Shown here piece by piece: positions 1 to 9,469 of a DNA stretch of 64,000 bases. The stretch covers positions 1 to 64,000 of the forward strand of contig DAMCZI010000004.1 of NCBI GenBank assembly GCA_032095175.1, written 5' to 3'. The notes under the pieces were generated by a model, which searched no databases, had not been told where the DNA came from, and worked only from the letters and a program-made list of their open reading frames with translations. This DNA comes from DAMCZI01 sp032095175 (lineage in GTDB: Bacteria; Bacillota; Clostridia; Clostridiales; Caloramatoraceae). The position numbers were made by a program, and so were the translations under genes. Each line of letters begins with the position of its first letter. Positions within the stretch are counted from its first letter, which is position 1.

Positions 1-209
1 AATATGTAGAATTCTTGCAGCATATGAGTTTCGAATGTTCTTAGGTTGTCGCCATACATGCAATCTTAGAATTTCAACACGCAGTGAGTGTTTTCCAAGG
101 GGTTAAATGCCCCGACACCTCGGTTGGAACGGTCTTTAAAGGTACAAACTAACTACTACGTTACGTCGCATAATCCCTACATTGTAACCTTAACTAATAA
201 AAACCAATT
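1..209. other. Left-edge non-coding stretch, possibly a structured RNA
   Basis: No convincing reading frame or start signal is visible on either strand. The stretch from about 30 to 185 is clearly richer in G and C than the intergenic DNA elsewhere and contains short complementary runs such as GGGG..CCCC around 99-114. It lies just 3' of the minus-strand gene that ends at 210. A structured RNA or the edge of an intron-like element is possible, but I match it to no known family, and it may continue beyond the window. Confidence 0.25.
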
Positions 210-959
210 CTAATATTTAAGGAGCCTTTGTATAGGACTTGTTGGACCTAAAATGTTTAAAATATTGGTATAGGGTATCTTTATTTCAAATAAGCCGTAA
301 ACATAGGGGGTGTATTCATAAACCTGATAGTAAATTACAAGTGAGTCTGGAGTTAGATAAAACCCTTGATCATCTTTTATACCTTTATATTCTGTTAACA
401 AAGGTACCTGATTTTCTTCTATATATTTTCTAGCAAGAGGTTCGAGAAATGCTTTATAGTTTACCTTAGGATTAAAGAGTTCATAAAGCTTATAAATCTT
501 TCCTGTTTCTAAATCAATCGTAATGGAAGAATACGCAGTAAATCCGTGGGCTGCCCTTTCAACATAGGTATAGAGTCCATATAGTATGCTTAAAATCCCC
601 TTTTCATTTAAAGGTACTTTATAAAAGCCAATAACATCTTCGAAGTCTATTTTTTCCGGCAGCAATACCCTTTCTCTTAATAGATTCGAAACCATGTCTA
701 TTATTGTGTTATTAATCTGAGCTTGCAGCTTATCATCCTTCATTCCTGTTATATATGGATATGATATTTTAAATGTTCCAGGTGATAACACCTGTTCTGC
801 TAACATAGTATTTGTAACTTCTTCTGTATCCTTTCTATACATATTATATATGTTCAGATGTTCAAAGGGTGATTCATCCAATTCAGCTCTTTGAAGATTA
901 TATATCCAGCAAGGGTGCGACACTTCAACATTTATCGGATAGTTATAATATGCCATCAT
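210..959 (-). CDS. DUF3298 (RsiV-like) domain protein
   Basis: A 249-residue protein without signal peptide or membrane segment. The N-terminal third resembles the DUF4163-type segment (FKISYPYITG, residues about 64-73). The C-terminal half resembles DUF3298 as found in anti-sigma factor RsiV and PdaC (AAHGFTAYSSITIDLETGKI, then LTPDSLVIYYQVYEYTPY). In the family this fold is usually extracytoplasmic and follows a membrane anchor; here the anchor is missing, so the protein is predicted cytosolic. The ATG at 959 follows GGGAAGGG. It is monocistronic and divergent from the MFS gene. Function unknown beyond the domain assignment. Confidence 0.7.
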   Translation of the reverse strand: MMAYYNYPINVEVSHPCWIYNLQRAELDESPFEHLNIYNMYRKDTEEVTNTMLAEQVLSPGTFKISYPYITGMKDDKLQAQINNTIIDMVSNLLRERVLLPEKIDFEDVIGFYKVPLNEKGILSILYGLYTYVERAAHGFTAYSSITIDLETGKIYKLYELFNPKVNYKAFLEPLARKYIEENQVPLLTEYKGIKDDQGFYLTPDSLVIYYQVYEYTPYVYGLFEIKIPYTNILNILGPTSPIQRLLKY

Positions 960-1211
960 AACCCTTCCCTCAAATAACTGCTGTAATATAATATGAGTTT
1001 CACATCTAAAAGGTGCATGTTTATCTTATATATAACCCAATAAAATTTATATATTCTGTTTTAAACAGATTGATTCGACTCCATAACATCTGAAAAGGTT
1101 AATCAACAGAAGTTTCATATTATATGGATAAATTTATTAGTATTTGAGAGCTATCTGTATATATTCAATAATATATCGACTTTATGATGTTAAAGCACCA
1201 ATATGAAAAAT

Positions 1212-1239
1212 TTGCTGAAATTTGTAATGTTGATATAAT
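1212..1239 (+). promoter_or_regulatory. Possible promoter of the MFS gene
   Basis: A TATAAT box at 1234-1239 lies 16 bases after TTGCTG (1212-1217), about 60 bases upstream of the MFS start. The -35 match is poor, so this is only a candidate. The rest of the 338-base divergent gap shows nothing else I can name. Confidence 0.3.
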
Positions 1240-1297
1240 TTTATAAGTGATAGTTATAAATATATAGACATGTCAAACTAAAAAAGGGGATGGTTAT

Positions 1298-2539
1298 GTG
1301 AAATTGCCACAGGGGTTATGGCCCTACAGGGGATTGCCAAAATCCATATATGTATTGTTTATTGGAAGAATAATAAATTGTATGGGAAACTTTGTTTTTC
1401 CATTCCTAGTGTTTTTTCTTACAGCAAACATCGGCTTTACTGAAAGTATGGTAGGCGTTTTTAGAACAGCCTCTGCTGTAGTTTCAATAATAGGTTCACT
1501 TATTGGAGGATACCTTGCTGACCGTATTGGAAGGAAAAAAATAATATTAATATTTCAAGGATTATCAGCTCTATTTATTGCCTTTTGCCCTTTTCTAGGA
1601 AATTCAATTGCTGTTCCATACATATTAATGTTTTCTGTGCTTTTAAATAGTGCAGTTCAACCAGCCAATAGTGCAATGATGATAGATATGACAAATACTA
1701 AAAACAGAAAGGAAGCTCTATCTTTATTGTACCTCGGAACGAATCTCGGTTTTTCAGTGGGTCCACTTATAGCAGGTTATCTCTTTAAAAATCATACAAA
1801 AATACTTTTCTTCGGAGATGCAGTAACAACACTTATATCCCTTTTACTTATTTTATATTTTGTGCCTGATTTAAAACCATCAAAGGATGAGATACATGAA
1901 AGCCAGAGCATAAATAATGATGAGAGAGCTGAGGAGGGCAATGTCTTTTTAATTCTTTTAAGAAGGCCATACTTATTTGCCTTTGTCTTGATTTCAATTA
2001 TTGTTTCCTTTGTCTATTCCCAAGCAGGCTTTGGTCTTCCGTTCCAAACTAAAGAACTGTTTGGAAGAGATGGAGCAAAATATTATGGAATGTTAATGAC
2101 GGTAAATGGATTATCCGTAATAGGATTAACAACTATACTTACAGCTGTTACAAGAAAAGTAAAACCGCTTTTAAATATAGTAATTTCTTCGCTGCTTTAT
2201 GCCATAGGCTTTGGTATGTTATTCTATGTCAACAGCTTTAAGCTACTTGTTCTATCCACTGTTATATGGACTGCAGGAGAAATACTTGCAAGCACCAATA
2301 AAGGTGTTTACATAGCCGACCATACTCCTATATCACATAGAGGAAGGTTTAACTCTATCATCCCAATAATCATAGGCTCTGGTAACATGTTAAGCCCATT
2401 GATACTTGGTGGAGTTATTGAGCGAAACGGAGTAAATATAATCTGGCCTATCACTTTTTACCTGGCATTAATCTCTGCTATAATGATTTTTATATTATAT
2501 ATAACTGAAAATAAAAAGGCTAAATATAGAGAAGTTTAG
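1298..2539 (+). CDS. MFS transporter
   Basis: A 413-residue, very hydrophobic protein with about 12 membrane spans, the usual size for the major facilitator superfamily. The conserved loop between helices 2 and 3 appears as GGYLADRIGRKK. The second half starts near residue 220 after a charged central loop (KPSKDEIHES..EERAEEGN), the usual split into two six-helix bundles. It is probably a drug/proton antiporter or related exporter; the substrate cannot be read from sequence. GTG at 1298 follows AAAAGGGGA; the ATG two bases earlier is out of frame. Single-gene unit closed by a strong terminator. Confidence 0.85.
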   Translation: MKLPQGLWPYRGLPKSIYVLFIGRIINCMGNFVFPFLVFFLTANIGFTESMVGVFRTASAVVSIIGSLIGGYLADRIGRKKIILIFQGLSALFIAFCPFLGNSIAVPYILMFSVLLNSAVQPANSAMMIDMTNTKNRKEALSLLYLGTNLGFSVGPLIAGYLFKNHTKILFFGDAVTTLISLLLILYFVPDLKPSKDEIHESQSINNDERAEEGNVFLILLRRPYLFAFVLISIIVSFVYSQAGFGLPFQTKELFGRDGAKYYGMLMTVNGLSVIGLTTILTAVTRKVKPLLNIVISSLLYAIGFGMLFYVNSFKLLVLSTVIWTAGEILASTNKGVYIADHTPISHRGRFNSIIPIIIGSGNMLSPLILGGVIERNGVNIIWPITFYLALISAIMIFILYITENKKAKYREV

Positions 2540-2542
2540 AAA

Positions 2543-2576
2543 AAAGAAGGTGCTTACTACCCAAGCACCTTCTTTT
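2543..2576. terminator. Bidirectional terminator
   Basis: AGAAGGTGCTT pairs with AAGCACCTTCT across a 7-base loop, with A and T runs on both sides. It sits between the convergent MFS and DUF2569 genes and can serve both. Confidence 0.85.
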
Positions 2577-2582
2577 CTAAAA

Positions 2583-3050
2583 TTACACATTTAGTTCTTT
2601 ATTATTTGTTATATATGTATTTTTAACCCTATCTGAATTAATTAAGTAGCAATACCATATCCCACTGTACGCTAATATACGTACAACATTTTTGGCTGCA
2701 ACTTGATTTAATACCGGAATAGCTTTCACATAAAACGCAGAGATTATAATATTATATACAATACCTACTATAAAGAAAATCTTTACCATTTTAACAGCAT
2801 TACCTTTTACTCTCCACAAGCAAATTCCTGCATACACTCCAAATAATATAACTACACTTCCAATAATACTATCCATAATTATAATATTTCTCAAATTATA
2901 AAGTTCTACAGGAACATCGGCTATATTTGTGAACACCTTTACAACAGAAACAATTTGAACAATAGGATTTAATATAGTTAATGTTATTATAAAGAATAAT
3001 AGCCATCCTCCAACTCCCTTTAATTTCTTTTCTTTAACTTCAGTTTCCAT
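2583..3050 (-). CDS. DUF2569-type membrane protein
   Basis: A 155-residue protein with four predicted membrane segments (about residues 14-36, 55-75, 88-108 and 120-140). The N-terminal KGVGGWLLFFII stretch is typical of DUF2569 inner-membrane proteins, whose function is unknown. ATG at 3050 follows GGGGTGG. It is not tightly linked to the next minus-strand gene (about 140 bases apart). Confidence 0.65.
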   Translation of the reverse strand: METEVKEKKLKGVGGWLLFFIITLTILNPIVQIVSVVKVFTNIADVPVELYNLRNIIIMDSIIGSVVILFGVYAGICLWRVKGNAVKMVKIFFIVGIVYNIIISAFYVKAIPVLNQVAAKNVVRILAYSGIWYCYLINSDRVKNTYITNNKELNV

Positions 3051-3190
3051 AAAACCACCCCATCATTTAATTAAGAATATTTATATTTTTTAATACTAAA
3101 CTAATTTTTTCTATACATTTTTCCCTAAAATCTCTTGTATGTAAAATATAGATTAGCTTACTATAGGAGTCCAATTTGTGCTTATTGATA

Positions 3191-3682
3191 TTAATAAAAA
3201 AACATCTCATATAGTCCTTTTAAAAACGAAATGAACAGTACTATAACACCTGGTATTATAAATACAAGTAATATTATCCAGGCTTTAGTTCTTCTTTTCC
3301 TACCTTCTTCATCATCTAATTTAAAATTTTCATCATAGTCTTCATCCTCGTTTTGAATACAAAAATGTGCATCTATGATTTCTTGTGCTTTCATCTTGAG
3401 ATTGTTTGGAACATATATATCAATACCAAAGTTTGAAGTACCCATATACAATTTAACATAGTCTCCTGCTTCCCTATACTTTCTTAATACAGGTATATCA
3501 TTAGAACTCAAGAGAGATTCTAAAATACCCGCTTCTCCTTCATCGGAAACTGTAGTTAAATATTCCTCGTGTATCTCATCTTGAGTATCTGTTTCCAAGC
3601 TTTCAACTAATGCAACATTACATTCACTACAATAATCAAATTCCTTTCTATATTCGCTCCCACACTTTGGACACCACGGCAT
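3191..3682 (-). CDS. Zinc-ribbon, DUF2007-like protein with C-terminal anchor
   Basis: A 163-residue protein from the ATG at 3682, which follows GGGAGG; an upstream in-frame ATG at 3700 overlaps that ribosome binding site and is less likely. The N terminus has a zinc-ribbon pair CPKCG..CSEC. The middle (GEAGILESLLSSNDIPVLRKY) looks like the DUF2007 putative signal-transducing fold. The C terminus has one membrane helix (AWIILLVFIIPGVIVLFISF). Predicted to be tail-anchored with the zinc ribbon in the cytosol. Function unknown. Confidence 0.65.
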   Translation of the reverse strand: MPWCPKCGSEYRKEFDYCSECNVALVESLETDTQDEIHEEYLTTVSDEGEAGILESLLSSNDIPVLRKYREAGDYVKLYMGTSNFGIDIYVPNNLKMKAQEIIDAHFCIQNEDEDYDENFKLDDEEGRKRRTKAWIILLVFIIPGVIVLFISFLKGLYEMFFY

Positions 3683-3725
3683 AATCCCACAACCTCCCAT
3701 ATTTCAACATTAATCTTTCAATATA

Positions 3726-4073
3726 TCATTTAAACAAACCTGCTACAAGAACTAATATAAATCCAATAACTCCTACATAAACAAGAAATTTTTCACTTTT
3801 TTCCCTCGAAAAAAAGTCTTGCTTAATAGAATTGGAAAAATTATCAGTTGATGAAGCTCTCACAAAGTTATATCTGGCATTTGAAGTCATTTTCATATTC
3901 CCCATTACAGATCCTATACCTAAAAACATATACACTACTCCAAAAATCATGCAAAGATTTTTTATTTCATACCCCCAAATCTTTGATATTAAAACAATTA
4001 CCAAAAGTGTAACCAACGATACAATTAATATTTTAGTCATTGCTTTTAGAAGACCCCTAAAAAAATTTTTCAT
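3726..4073 (-). CDS. Small membrane protein, unknown
   Basis: A 115-residue protein with three hydrophobic segments (about residues 13-32, 38-56 and 94-113) and a polar loop rich in serine and asparagine. ATG at 4073 follows AGGAGG with ideal spacing. It lies 43 bases upstream of the zinc-ribbon gene on the same strand and may be cotranscribed with it. I recognise no family. Confidence 0.6.
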   Translation of the reverse strand: MKNFFRGLLKAMTKILIVSLVTLLVIVLISKIWGYEIKNLCMIFGVVYMFLGIGSVMGNMKMTSNARYNFVRASSTDNFSNSIKQDFFSREKSEKFLVYVGVIGFILVLVAGLFK

Positions 4074-4171
4074 AATATTCCTCCTATATCATATGTAGCT
4101 TCCTTATAGCTTGTCCTTTTCAGCCAAACATTATTTTCTAATATTTTTCCTCCTTCCATCTTTCATATAGT

Positions 4172-5818
4172 TTATTTAACCTCCCATATTCCTTCTCTTT
4201 TAATGTAATCCTTTTCTTTTAATATGGTTCTTCCTTTTGCAATTACATAATCATAGCCCCCATGAAAAACACTATTAATATCTATAATATTTTCCGAACG
4301 TTGAGCAGTATATATTATCATAGCACTATATTTATCTTGAGGATTTGGAAACGCTGTTATAAAACGTAAATCATTCCCTTTATATTCAGTATCAGCAATT
4401 ATTTTGTCATTCTCCAATTTAAATGGAAATTCTTCCTTGTATTTTGCTAGATAAAGATTTCCATTAATCGTTCCATAAACAATAAGGGTTTTATCAGATA
4501 AATTCCTGTTTAAAGCTTCAACATCAGTAATTATTTCAGCATTTTTAAAACATCCATCCCTGACTTTTTCTACATATTCTTCTATTCTACTTTGTATCTC
4601 ACTGTCCTTTTCATTTGTTGGAGTAATATACACTACTGATTTGTTTAGTTGGAATGCATTATTTATCGGGCCTTCAAAAGTAACTCTATAAAATTCAGGT
4701 CCTAGTTTTTTTTCTGACAACTCTTTAAACACAGTTATTATTTCAGGATAAAAATCCTCAAAGTTTTTGTATCTGTCACGATTCTCTTCATATTCAACAA
4801 GTTTATTGCAAATTGGCTCAATATAAAAAAATCCATCTGCTTTTTCCATTTTAATTAATCTATCTGCTTTTTCTTTACCTTCATATCTTTCAGTTAGTCT
4901 TATTGTTACTGCTCTTACAACATGCTCATTAACACATGTTTCCCAATTTGCATACGCTTGTTTCTGCATTTTTTCCGTAATAGGGGAAAACAAATTAGAA
5001 TATTTACTTATTTCATTATAATTTTCTTTAGTTATAGGATTAACAAAGGAATGACCAAATTCATGCCATACTAAATACTTTATTGTTTCAGTATCAAATT
5101 TGGGAATATTATTATCAACCTCTGTAGGCCCTATAATCGCAAATATATCCCATGAACCATCAGGTCTTTTAACCTTAGGTCCATATCCACCAGAATGAAT
5201 CAAAGGTGCAATAATTAAATTGTAGCTATTATGCTTTATTCCATAATAACTTTCCAGTTTATTAGAAAGGTCAAGTCCTTTTATGCTACTATATGTATTA
5301 TTCACAATTGTTTTATAAAACTCAGAATTATTTACATAAAAATCATTAAACTTTGATTTATTTGCATAATCTTTTAGAGCTGAAGTAAATTCTTTCAGGT
5401 TTTCCTCTCCGCCTGCTCTTATTATTGTATCTTCCTCAAATGGAACTACTTTCTCAAGTGAAGGTAGTGGCGATAAATGCAGCATTACTTTAGGAGGCGC
5501 ATCATAGCTGAACCCATACCCCTGCATTTCAATAAACTTTTTAACTGCTTTATGTTTTTTATATTGCTGAAAATATTTTTTCATATCATTCCTATATTTA
5601 TAATCTAATTCCCCTAGTATCTTGTAATCACCGTTTAGCTGAACAGATGTTAACAATTCTATCCTAGGATCGACATAAATTTTTAATGATCCCTCCTCCA
5701 TAACTAAAGGTTTTAAATCTCCACCTTTTGTTTCTTTCAAGTTATTCCCTGCTAAATATATAACCCAAATACATACAGCCAAAATGATAAGACCTATAAC
5801 CATCTTCCATTTTTTCAA
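4172..5818 (-). CDS. DUF4932 protein, putative membrane-anchored metallopeptidase
   Basis: About 548 residues from the TTG at 5818, chosen because GGGGGAGAGG lies just upstream; an in-frame TTG at 5848 would add ten residues but lacks a binding site. One N-terminal membrane helix (VIGLIILAVCIWVIYLAG) is followed by a large extracytoplasmic part. A zinc-peptidase motif HEFGH occurs about 250 residues in (LVWHEFGHSF), with a possible downstream ligand region NEHVVRAVTIRL. This matches the DUF4932 family of putative zincins. Catalysis is inferred from the motif; the substrate is unknown. Confidence 0.7.
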   Translation of the reverse strand: MKKWKMVIGLIILAVCIWVIYLAGNNLKETKGGDLKPLVMEEGSLKIYVDPRIELLTSVQLNGDYKILGELDYKYRNDMKKYFQQYKKHKAVKKFIEMQGYGFSYDAPPKVMLHLSPLPSLEKVVPFEEDTIIRAGGEENLKEFTSALKDYANKSKFNDFYVNNSEFYKTIVNNTYSSIKGLDLSNKLESYYGIKHNSYNLIIAPLIHSGGYGPKVKRPDGSWDIFAIIGPTEVDNNIPKFDTETIKYLVWHEFGHSFVNPITKENYNEISKYSNLFSPITEKMQKQAYANWETCVNEHVVRAVTIRLTERYEGKEKADRLIKMEKADGFFYIEPICNKLVEYEENRDRYKNFEDFYPEIITVFKELSEKKLGPEFYRVTFEGPINNAFQLNKSVVYITPTNEKDSEIQSRIEEYVEKVRDGCFKNAEIITDVEALNRNLSDKTLIVYGTINGNLYLAKYKEEFPFKLENDKIIADTEYKGNDLRFITAFPNPQDKYSAMIIYTAQRSENIIDINSVFHGGYDYVIAKGRTILKEKDYIKREGIWEVK

Positions 5819-5848
5819 AACCCTCTCCCCCTTTATCTTCCTTGGCAA

Positions 5849-6235
5849 CTCAAGAAATTAAGCCATTAGTTTTTCATTTTATATGTATCTTAATTATTTT
5901 ATTCATCTTTTTCTCCACTTCGTAAATCAATTGCCGAAAACAAAGCAACTAATCCAATACTTTATTATCACAATTATACCATATTAACCCATATATGTAT
6001 TTATAGTTTTAATTTTATTAAATCTATCTGTTTTATAAACTTTAACTTATAGACATTTTATAATTCCTTCGAATATACTATAATGGATACAACAATAAAA
6101 CAGTATTATTTATAATTACATTGTTCATGGATAATTTAAAAATTATCTATTGCATAAATTTCGTATTTTATATAATATTCGACATATATAGAGTGGTTTT
6201 TATTTATATGATTTTTAGATGGGGGTCAATATATC
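5849..6235. other. Divergent intergenic region
   Basis: 387 very AT-rich bases between the divergent DUF4932 and phosphodiester glycosidase genes. A TATAAT at 6079-6084 may be a -10 box for the plus-strand gene, but no good -35 lies at the right distance. I see no gene, repeat or RNA element. Confidence 0.4.
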
Positions 6236-7318
6236 ATGAAAAAAACAGAAAAGGAGATTGGTTCAAGGCAGCGAACCAGTCGTAAGGACCGGCGAGAAGC
6301 AAAGAAAAAAAAGCTGCGTAAAAAAATAAACAGAACAATTACAATATCTCTTTCAATGTTCATACTTCTTGGATTGATGGGTATTGGCTTAATACGAGTA
6401 GGAATATTACCTGGAATTCAGGAATTTTTAGTTACTTCAGCTATGACAACCATGTCCCATAAATACATTGCCAATATAGTTGCAAGTGACGACAAAATAC
6501 AAGATATAATGAAAAATAACAAGGTAGTAGAGGATTATGAAGAATTTGATGAATCAAAAATTTCAACTGAAACTAATGGGGCAGAATGGGACAAGGTAGA
6601 ACTAAAGGATATTAGCAGAGATGGATATACAGGTTATATGCTTATTGTAAACAACCCAAAAAGGGTATTCCTTGGTACATCAAATAAGCTTGGTGAGCGC
6701 GGTTCTAAGATATCCCAAATAGTAAAGGATTATGATGCATTAGGAGGAGTAAATGCAGGTGGATTTTCAGATGCTAATGGAAAGGGTGGAGGTGGAACCC
6801 CTACAGGCTTAATAATTGAAAATGAAGAGATAAAGTATATTGATGAAAAACTGAGTAAGTTTAATATTATTGGTTTTAACAATGATAACATCCTTGTAGT
6901 CGGACGTTATACATTAAAAGAAATTAAAAATCTAAATCTAAAGGATGCAGTTGATTTTAGACCATTTCTTATTGTAAATGGTAAGCCTACAAAAATGTAT
7001 GGAAATGGTGGCTGGGGAGTGAGCCCTAGGACAGCAATTGGCCAAAGGGCTGATGGTACTGTTCTATTTGTAGTTATAGATGGAAGGCAAATCCATTCTA
7101 TGGGAGCTTCTATGAGACAGCTTCAAGAAATAATGGTTGAGAATGGTGCAGTTAATGCAGCAAATCTCGATGGTGGCTCATCGTCCGTTTTGTACTTTGA
7201 GGATAAGATAATAAACAGACCAAGCTCTTCAGGGGGAGATAGGTATTTACCCTCAGCATTTTTGATTAATAAGGATGGTTTATCGGAGAGCAATATAATA
7301 AGCAATCTTAATAAATAG
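6236..7318 (+). CDS. Phosphodiester glycosidase family protein (NAGPA-like)
   Basis: A 360-residue protein with a highly basic N terminus (RRRAKKKKLRKK-type), one membrane anchor (about residues 33-55) and an extracellular domain of the phosphodiester glycosidase family (NAGPA, formerly DUF2233). Recognisable blocks are VNAGGFSD, a glycine-rich stretch, GWGVSPRTAIGQRADGTVLFVVIDGR and NAANLDGGSSS near the C terminus, where the family's catalytic Asp lies. Members act on sugar phosphodiesters or exopolysaccharides at the cell surface. ATG at 6236 follows GGGGGTC. Monocistronic with a terminator directly after the stop. Confidence 0.85.
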   Translation: MKKTEKEIGSRQRTSRKDRREAKKKKLRKKINRTITISLSMFILLGLMGIGLIRVGILPGIQEFLVTSAMTTMSHKYIANIVASDDKIQDIMKNNKVVEDYEEFDESKISTETNGAEWDKVELKDISRDGYTGYMLIVNNPKRVFLGTSNKLGERGSKISQIVKDYDALGGVNAGGFSDANGKGGGGTPTGLIIENEEIKYIDEKLSKFNIIGFNNDNILVVGRYTLKEIKNLNLKDAVDFRPFLIVNGKPTKMYGNGGWGVSPRTAIGQRADGTVLFVVIDGRQIHSMGASMRQLQEIMVENGAVNAANLDGGSSSVLYFEDKIINRPSSSGGDRYLPSAFLINKDGLSESNIISNLNK

Positions 7319-7320
7319 TC

Positions 7321-7365
7321 TATACAAAAGATATCAAGTGTCAGTCACTTGGTATCTTTTGTATA
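7321..7365. terminator. Terminator after the phosphodiester glycosidase gene
   Basis: Near-perfect 20-base arms (TATACAAAAGATATCAAGTG and its complement) flank a 5-base loop, three bases after the stop codon. The T run forms part of the 3' arm. Confidence 0.85.
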
Positions 7366-7587
7366 ACCTTCTTTAGTTTTGCCTAAAGAATACGATATAT
7401 TTTATAACAAGGTTTTGAAACGAGCCTAATGCTATCGTTAATGGATTGGCTGCAATTCTTGATAGTGAAAGTCTTGGGGAACATAATTAGTCTTTATGTC
7501 ATTCGTGATATATTGGGAATTATTTAGTACCTAAGAACCCCATACCTTTAGTCTTGGGAGTTTCAATGATTATTAGGAGTTGATATT

Positions 7588-7764
7588 ATGGACATAGCTG
7601 CTCTATCTATTTCAATGAAACAATCTCAGCTTTCACAGCAGGTGAGCTTGGCACTTGTTAAGAAAACCATGGAAGTTTCTACAGAAAACACCCAGGCTCT
7701 AATTAAAATGATGGAGCTAAATGTTAATCCAAATCTCGGAAGCAAAATAGATTTTATGGTCTAA
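7588..7764 (+). CDS. YjfB-family small protein
   Basis: A 58-residue protein starting MDIAALSISMKQSQLSQQ and ending PNLGSKIDFMV, a strong match to the YjfB family (called putative motility protein in Pfam). The amphipathic sequence and the C-terminal N-x-G-x-x-x-D block are characteristic. ATG at 7588 follows TTAGGAG. Function unproven; members often lie near flagellar or SigD-controlled genes, but no such genes are present here. The preceding 220 bases (7366-7587) hold short broken coding-like runs that I cannot identify. Confidence 0.75.
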   Translation: MDIAALSISMKQSQLSQQVSLALVKKTMEVSTENTQALIKMMELNVNPNLGSKIDFMV

Positions 7765-7803
7765 TAATATACTGCCCGGAAATTTTCGGGCAGTATATTA
7801 TTT
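7764..7803 (+). terminator. Terminator after the YjfB gene
   Basis: AATATACTGCCCG pairs with CGGGCAGTATATT over a short loop and is followed by ATTTTT. It begins at the stop codon of the small gene. Confidence 0.85.
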
Positions 7804-7887
7804 TTAATCACATCATTTCCATCTTCTTAACCATTCCAATAAAGCAACTTCTGCAAAAGCTAAAATGTTCTTTCTTTCCCAAAGCCA

Positions 7888-8517
7888 CTAGTTTTTAAAG
7901 ATATTTATATATATATTTCCTATTTCACTTAAAATTCTTATAGATTCATTTATGTTTTTATCAACTTCTAATGAGTGATTAGCATCCTTAAAGGAAAACA
8001 GCTTTATATTACTACATCCTTTTATCTTATTAATATCTTCCGCTGTTAAAAGAAAATCCTCTGTTCCAACAACTACTACCCCTTTTGAATTCACAATATG
8101 TTTTACAGCATCTTTTGTAGGTGTTAAATATATACCTGTAACCTTATCATATCCCATTCTTTCTGAGATATTTCCTGCAATTTCTGTGCCTATACTTTTA
8201 CTCACAAAATAAATATTTTTGTAATTTTTATTCATACATTTTTGTATTGCATCAAATCCTGCATCGCCCTGAAGCTCAATTGTGTATTCTCCTGAATCCT
8301 TCCACTCCATCTTTCGCCTATATGACATGCATAAAACATCATGTCCTTCATCAAGTGCTGCCTTTCTAGCATAATGGAGCAAAGGCCTGTCACAATTATA
8401 ATTGCCACCTGGGAATATAACAACTAAAGAATTTTTCTTATTCTGATGAAAGTAAAGCTTGCTATAAATGTCATCTCTTTCACTAATCTTAACAACAACC
8501 AATGAAGTTTTAACCAT
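7888..8517 (-). CDS. Alpha/beta hydrolase
   Basis: A 209-residue cytosolic protein with an alpha/beta hydrolase layout. The first strand and oxyanion region is LVVIFPGGNYNCDRP. The nucleophile elbow is SKSIGTE, in which the second Ser is the likely nucleophile. The acid region is VVVVGTEDFLL and the catalytic His is in KDANHSLEV. ATG at 8517 follows GAGGGGGAT. It is the third gene of a probable minus-strand group with the two membrane proteins upstream (47-base gap). Substrate unknown. Confidence 0.75.
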   Translation of the reverse strand: MVKTSLVVVKISERDDIYSKLYFHQNKKNSLVVIFPGGNYNCDRPLLHYARKAALDEGHDVLCMSYRRKMEWKDSGEYTIELQGDAGFDAIQKCMNKNYKNIYFVSKSIGTEIAGNISERMGYDKVTGIYLTPTKDAVKHIVNSKGVVVVGTEDFLLTAEDINKIKGCSNIKLFSFKDANHSLEVDKNINESIRILSEIGNIYINIFKN

Positions 8518-8564
8518 GTTATCAATCCCCCTCTTTTAAATAATAATTCTAACTACTACTTTCT

Positions 8565-9062
8565 CTACCAGCTTCCACGGCAAAATATGCGCTCAACTGC
8601 TGCTGCAAGGACCGTAGTAACTATATTTGAAAGCAATATTGAAATTAATAGCCACCTCTTGTTCTGGGTTTTTTCTACTAAAAAGAAGTAGACTATTGGC
8701 AGTTCAATTAATATGGTTAATAGAAGATATGCAGTACATATTATGTAATATGGTCCATCAACAGCCTTGAAAGGTGCTCCCATAACAGACCAGAAATTAA
8801 GTATTCTAAAAACATAGGGTAGTAAAAATGAAGCCATATTTGCAATACACACCACTATGAAAGCTCTCTTTCTTTCCTTAATCTTCCCAATTATAACAAC
8901 CGCTGCCGTTTCTATTAAAAGTGTGACTATGACCACAATAGGTAATAGCTCCCAAGGACTTTTAGTTAACCAGTGCCATGATGAATTAGCAAATACCTTT
9001 GTTGGAATAAGAATTAATGCAAATAACAGGCTAATAAAAAGCACTGCCAATTTATCCATCAT
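8565..9062 (-). CDS. Membrane protein, unknown
   Basis: A 165-residue protein with an N-terminal hydrophobic segment resembling a signal peptide (LFALILIPTKVFANSS, possible cleavage after VFA) and three further membrane helices. ATG at 9062 follows AAGGAGGG. It lies 13 bases after the small hydrophobic gene upstream, so the two are probably cotranscribed. I do not recognise the family. Confidence 0.6.
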   Translation of the reverse strand: MMDKLAVLFISLLFALILIPTKVFANSSWHWLTKSPWELLPIVVIVTLLIETAAVVIIGKIKERKRAFIVVCIANMASFLLPYVFRILNFWSVMGAPFKAVDGPYYIICTAYLLLTILIELPIVYFFLVEKTQNKRWLLISILLSNIVTTVLAAAVERIFCRGSW

Positions 9063-9074
9063 ATCAAACCCTCC

Positions 9075-9218
9075 TTATAATATTCCCTTTGGATCACTAT
9101 TATAAAAACCGAAATCATATATATTTGTTCTCCAGCCTATTTTTGATGGTGTAGAAATGAATGTCATAGATAAAAATATTAGTATAAAGATTAATAGAAA
9201 CATTTTAATCCTATTCAA
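9075..9218 (-). CDS. Small single-span or secreted protein, unknown
   Basis: A 47-residue product from the TTG at 9218, which follows GGGGTGA; a longer frame starting at 9257 has no binding site. It has one strongly hydrophobic stretch (MFLLIFILIFLSMTF) and a short polar tail ending DPKGIL. The close spacing to the next gene supports it as real, although short. It could be a secreted peptide or a helper of the neighbouring membrane protein. Confidence 0.45.
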   Translation of the reverse strand: MNRIKMFLLIFILIFLSMTFISTPSKIGWRTNIYDFGFYNSDPKGIL

Positions 9219-9400
9219 AAAATTCACCCCAAACTTATTACTTGTTAGGGCTATCACTGATATGTCTATTCTGAATTTGTATACTATTTTAATTATAATC
9301 CACAGTATTATTAATTACCATATACTTGTATCATTTATTAAATATTCCACAAAAATCGTACGCTCTAATTAATCAAAAATCTAATAAAGGCATACACAAA

Positions 9401-9432
9401 AAGGGAGTAGCTTTTGAGATATCTACTCCCTT
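9401..9432 (-). terminator. Minus-strand terminator
   Basis: AAGGGAGTAG pairs with CTACTCCCTT; read on the minus strand the stem is followed by TTTTTGTG. It lies about 150 bases after the minus-strand gene ending at 9583, with the two-hairpin repeat between them. Confidence 0.7.
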
Positions 9433-9469
9433 ACAACATCATTATTATGTAAGATTAACCTGCTATATG

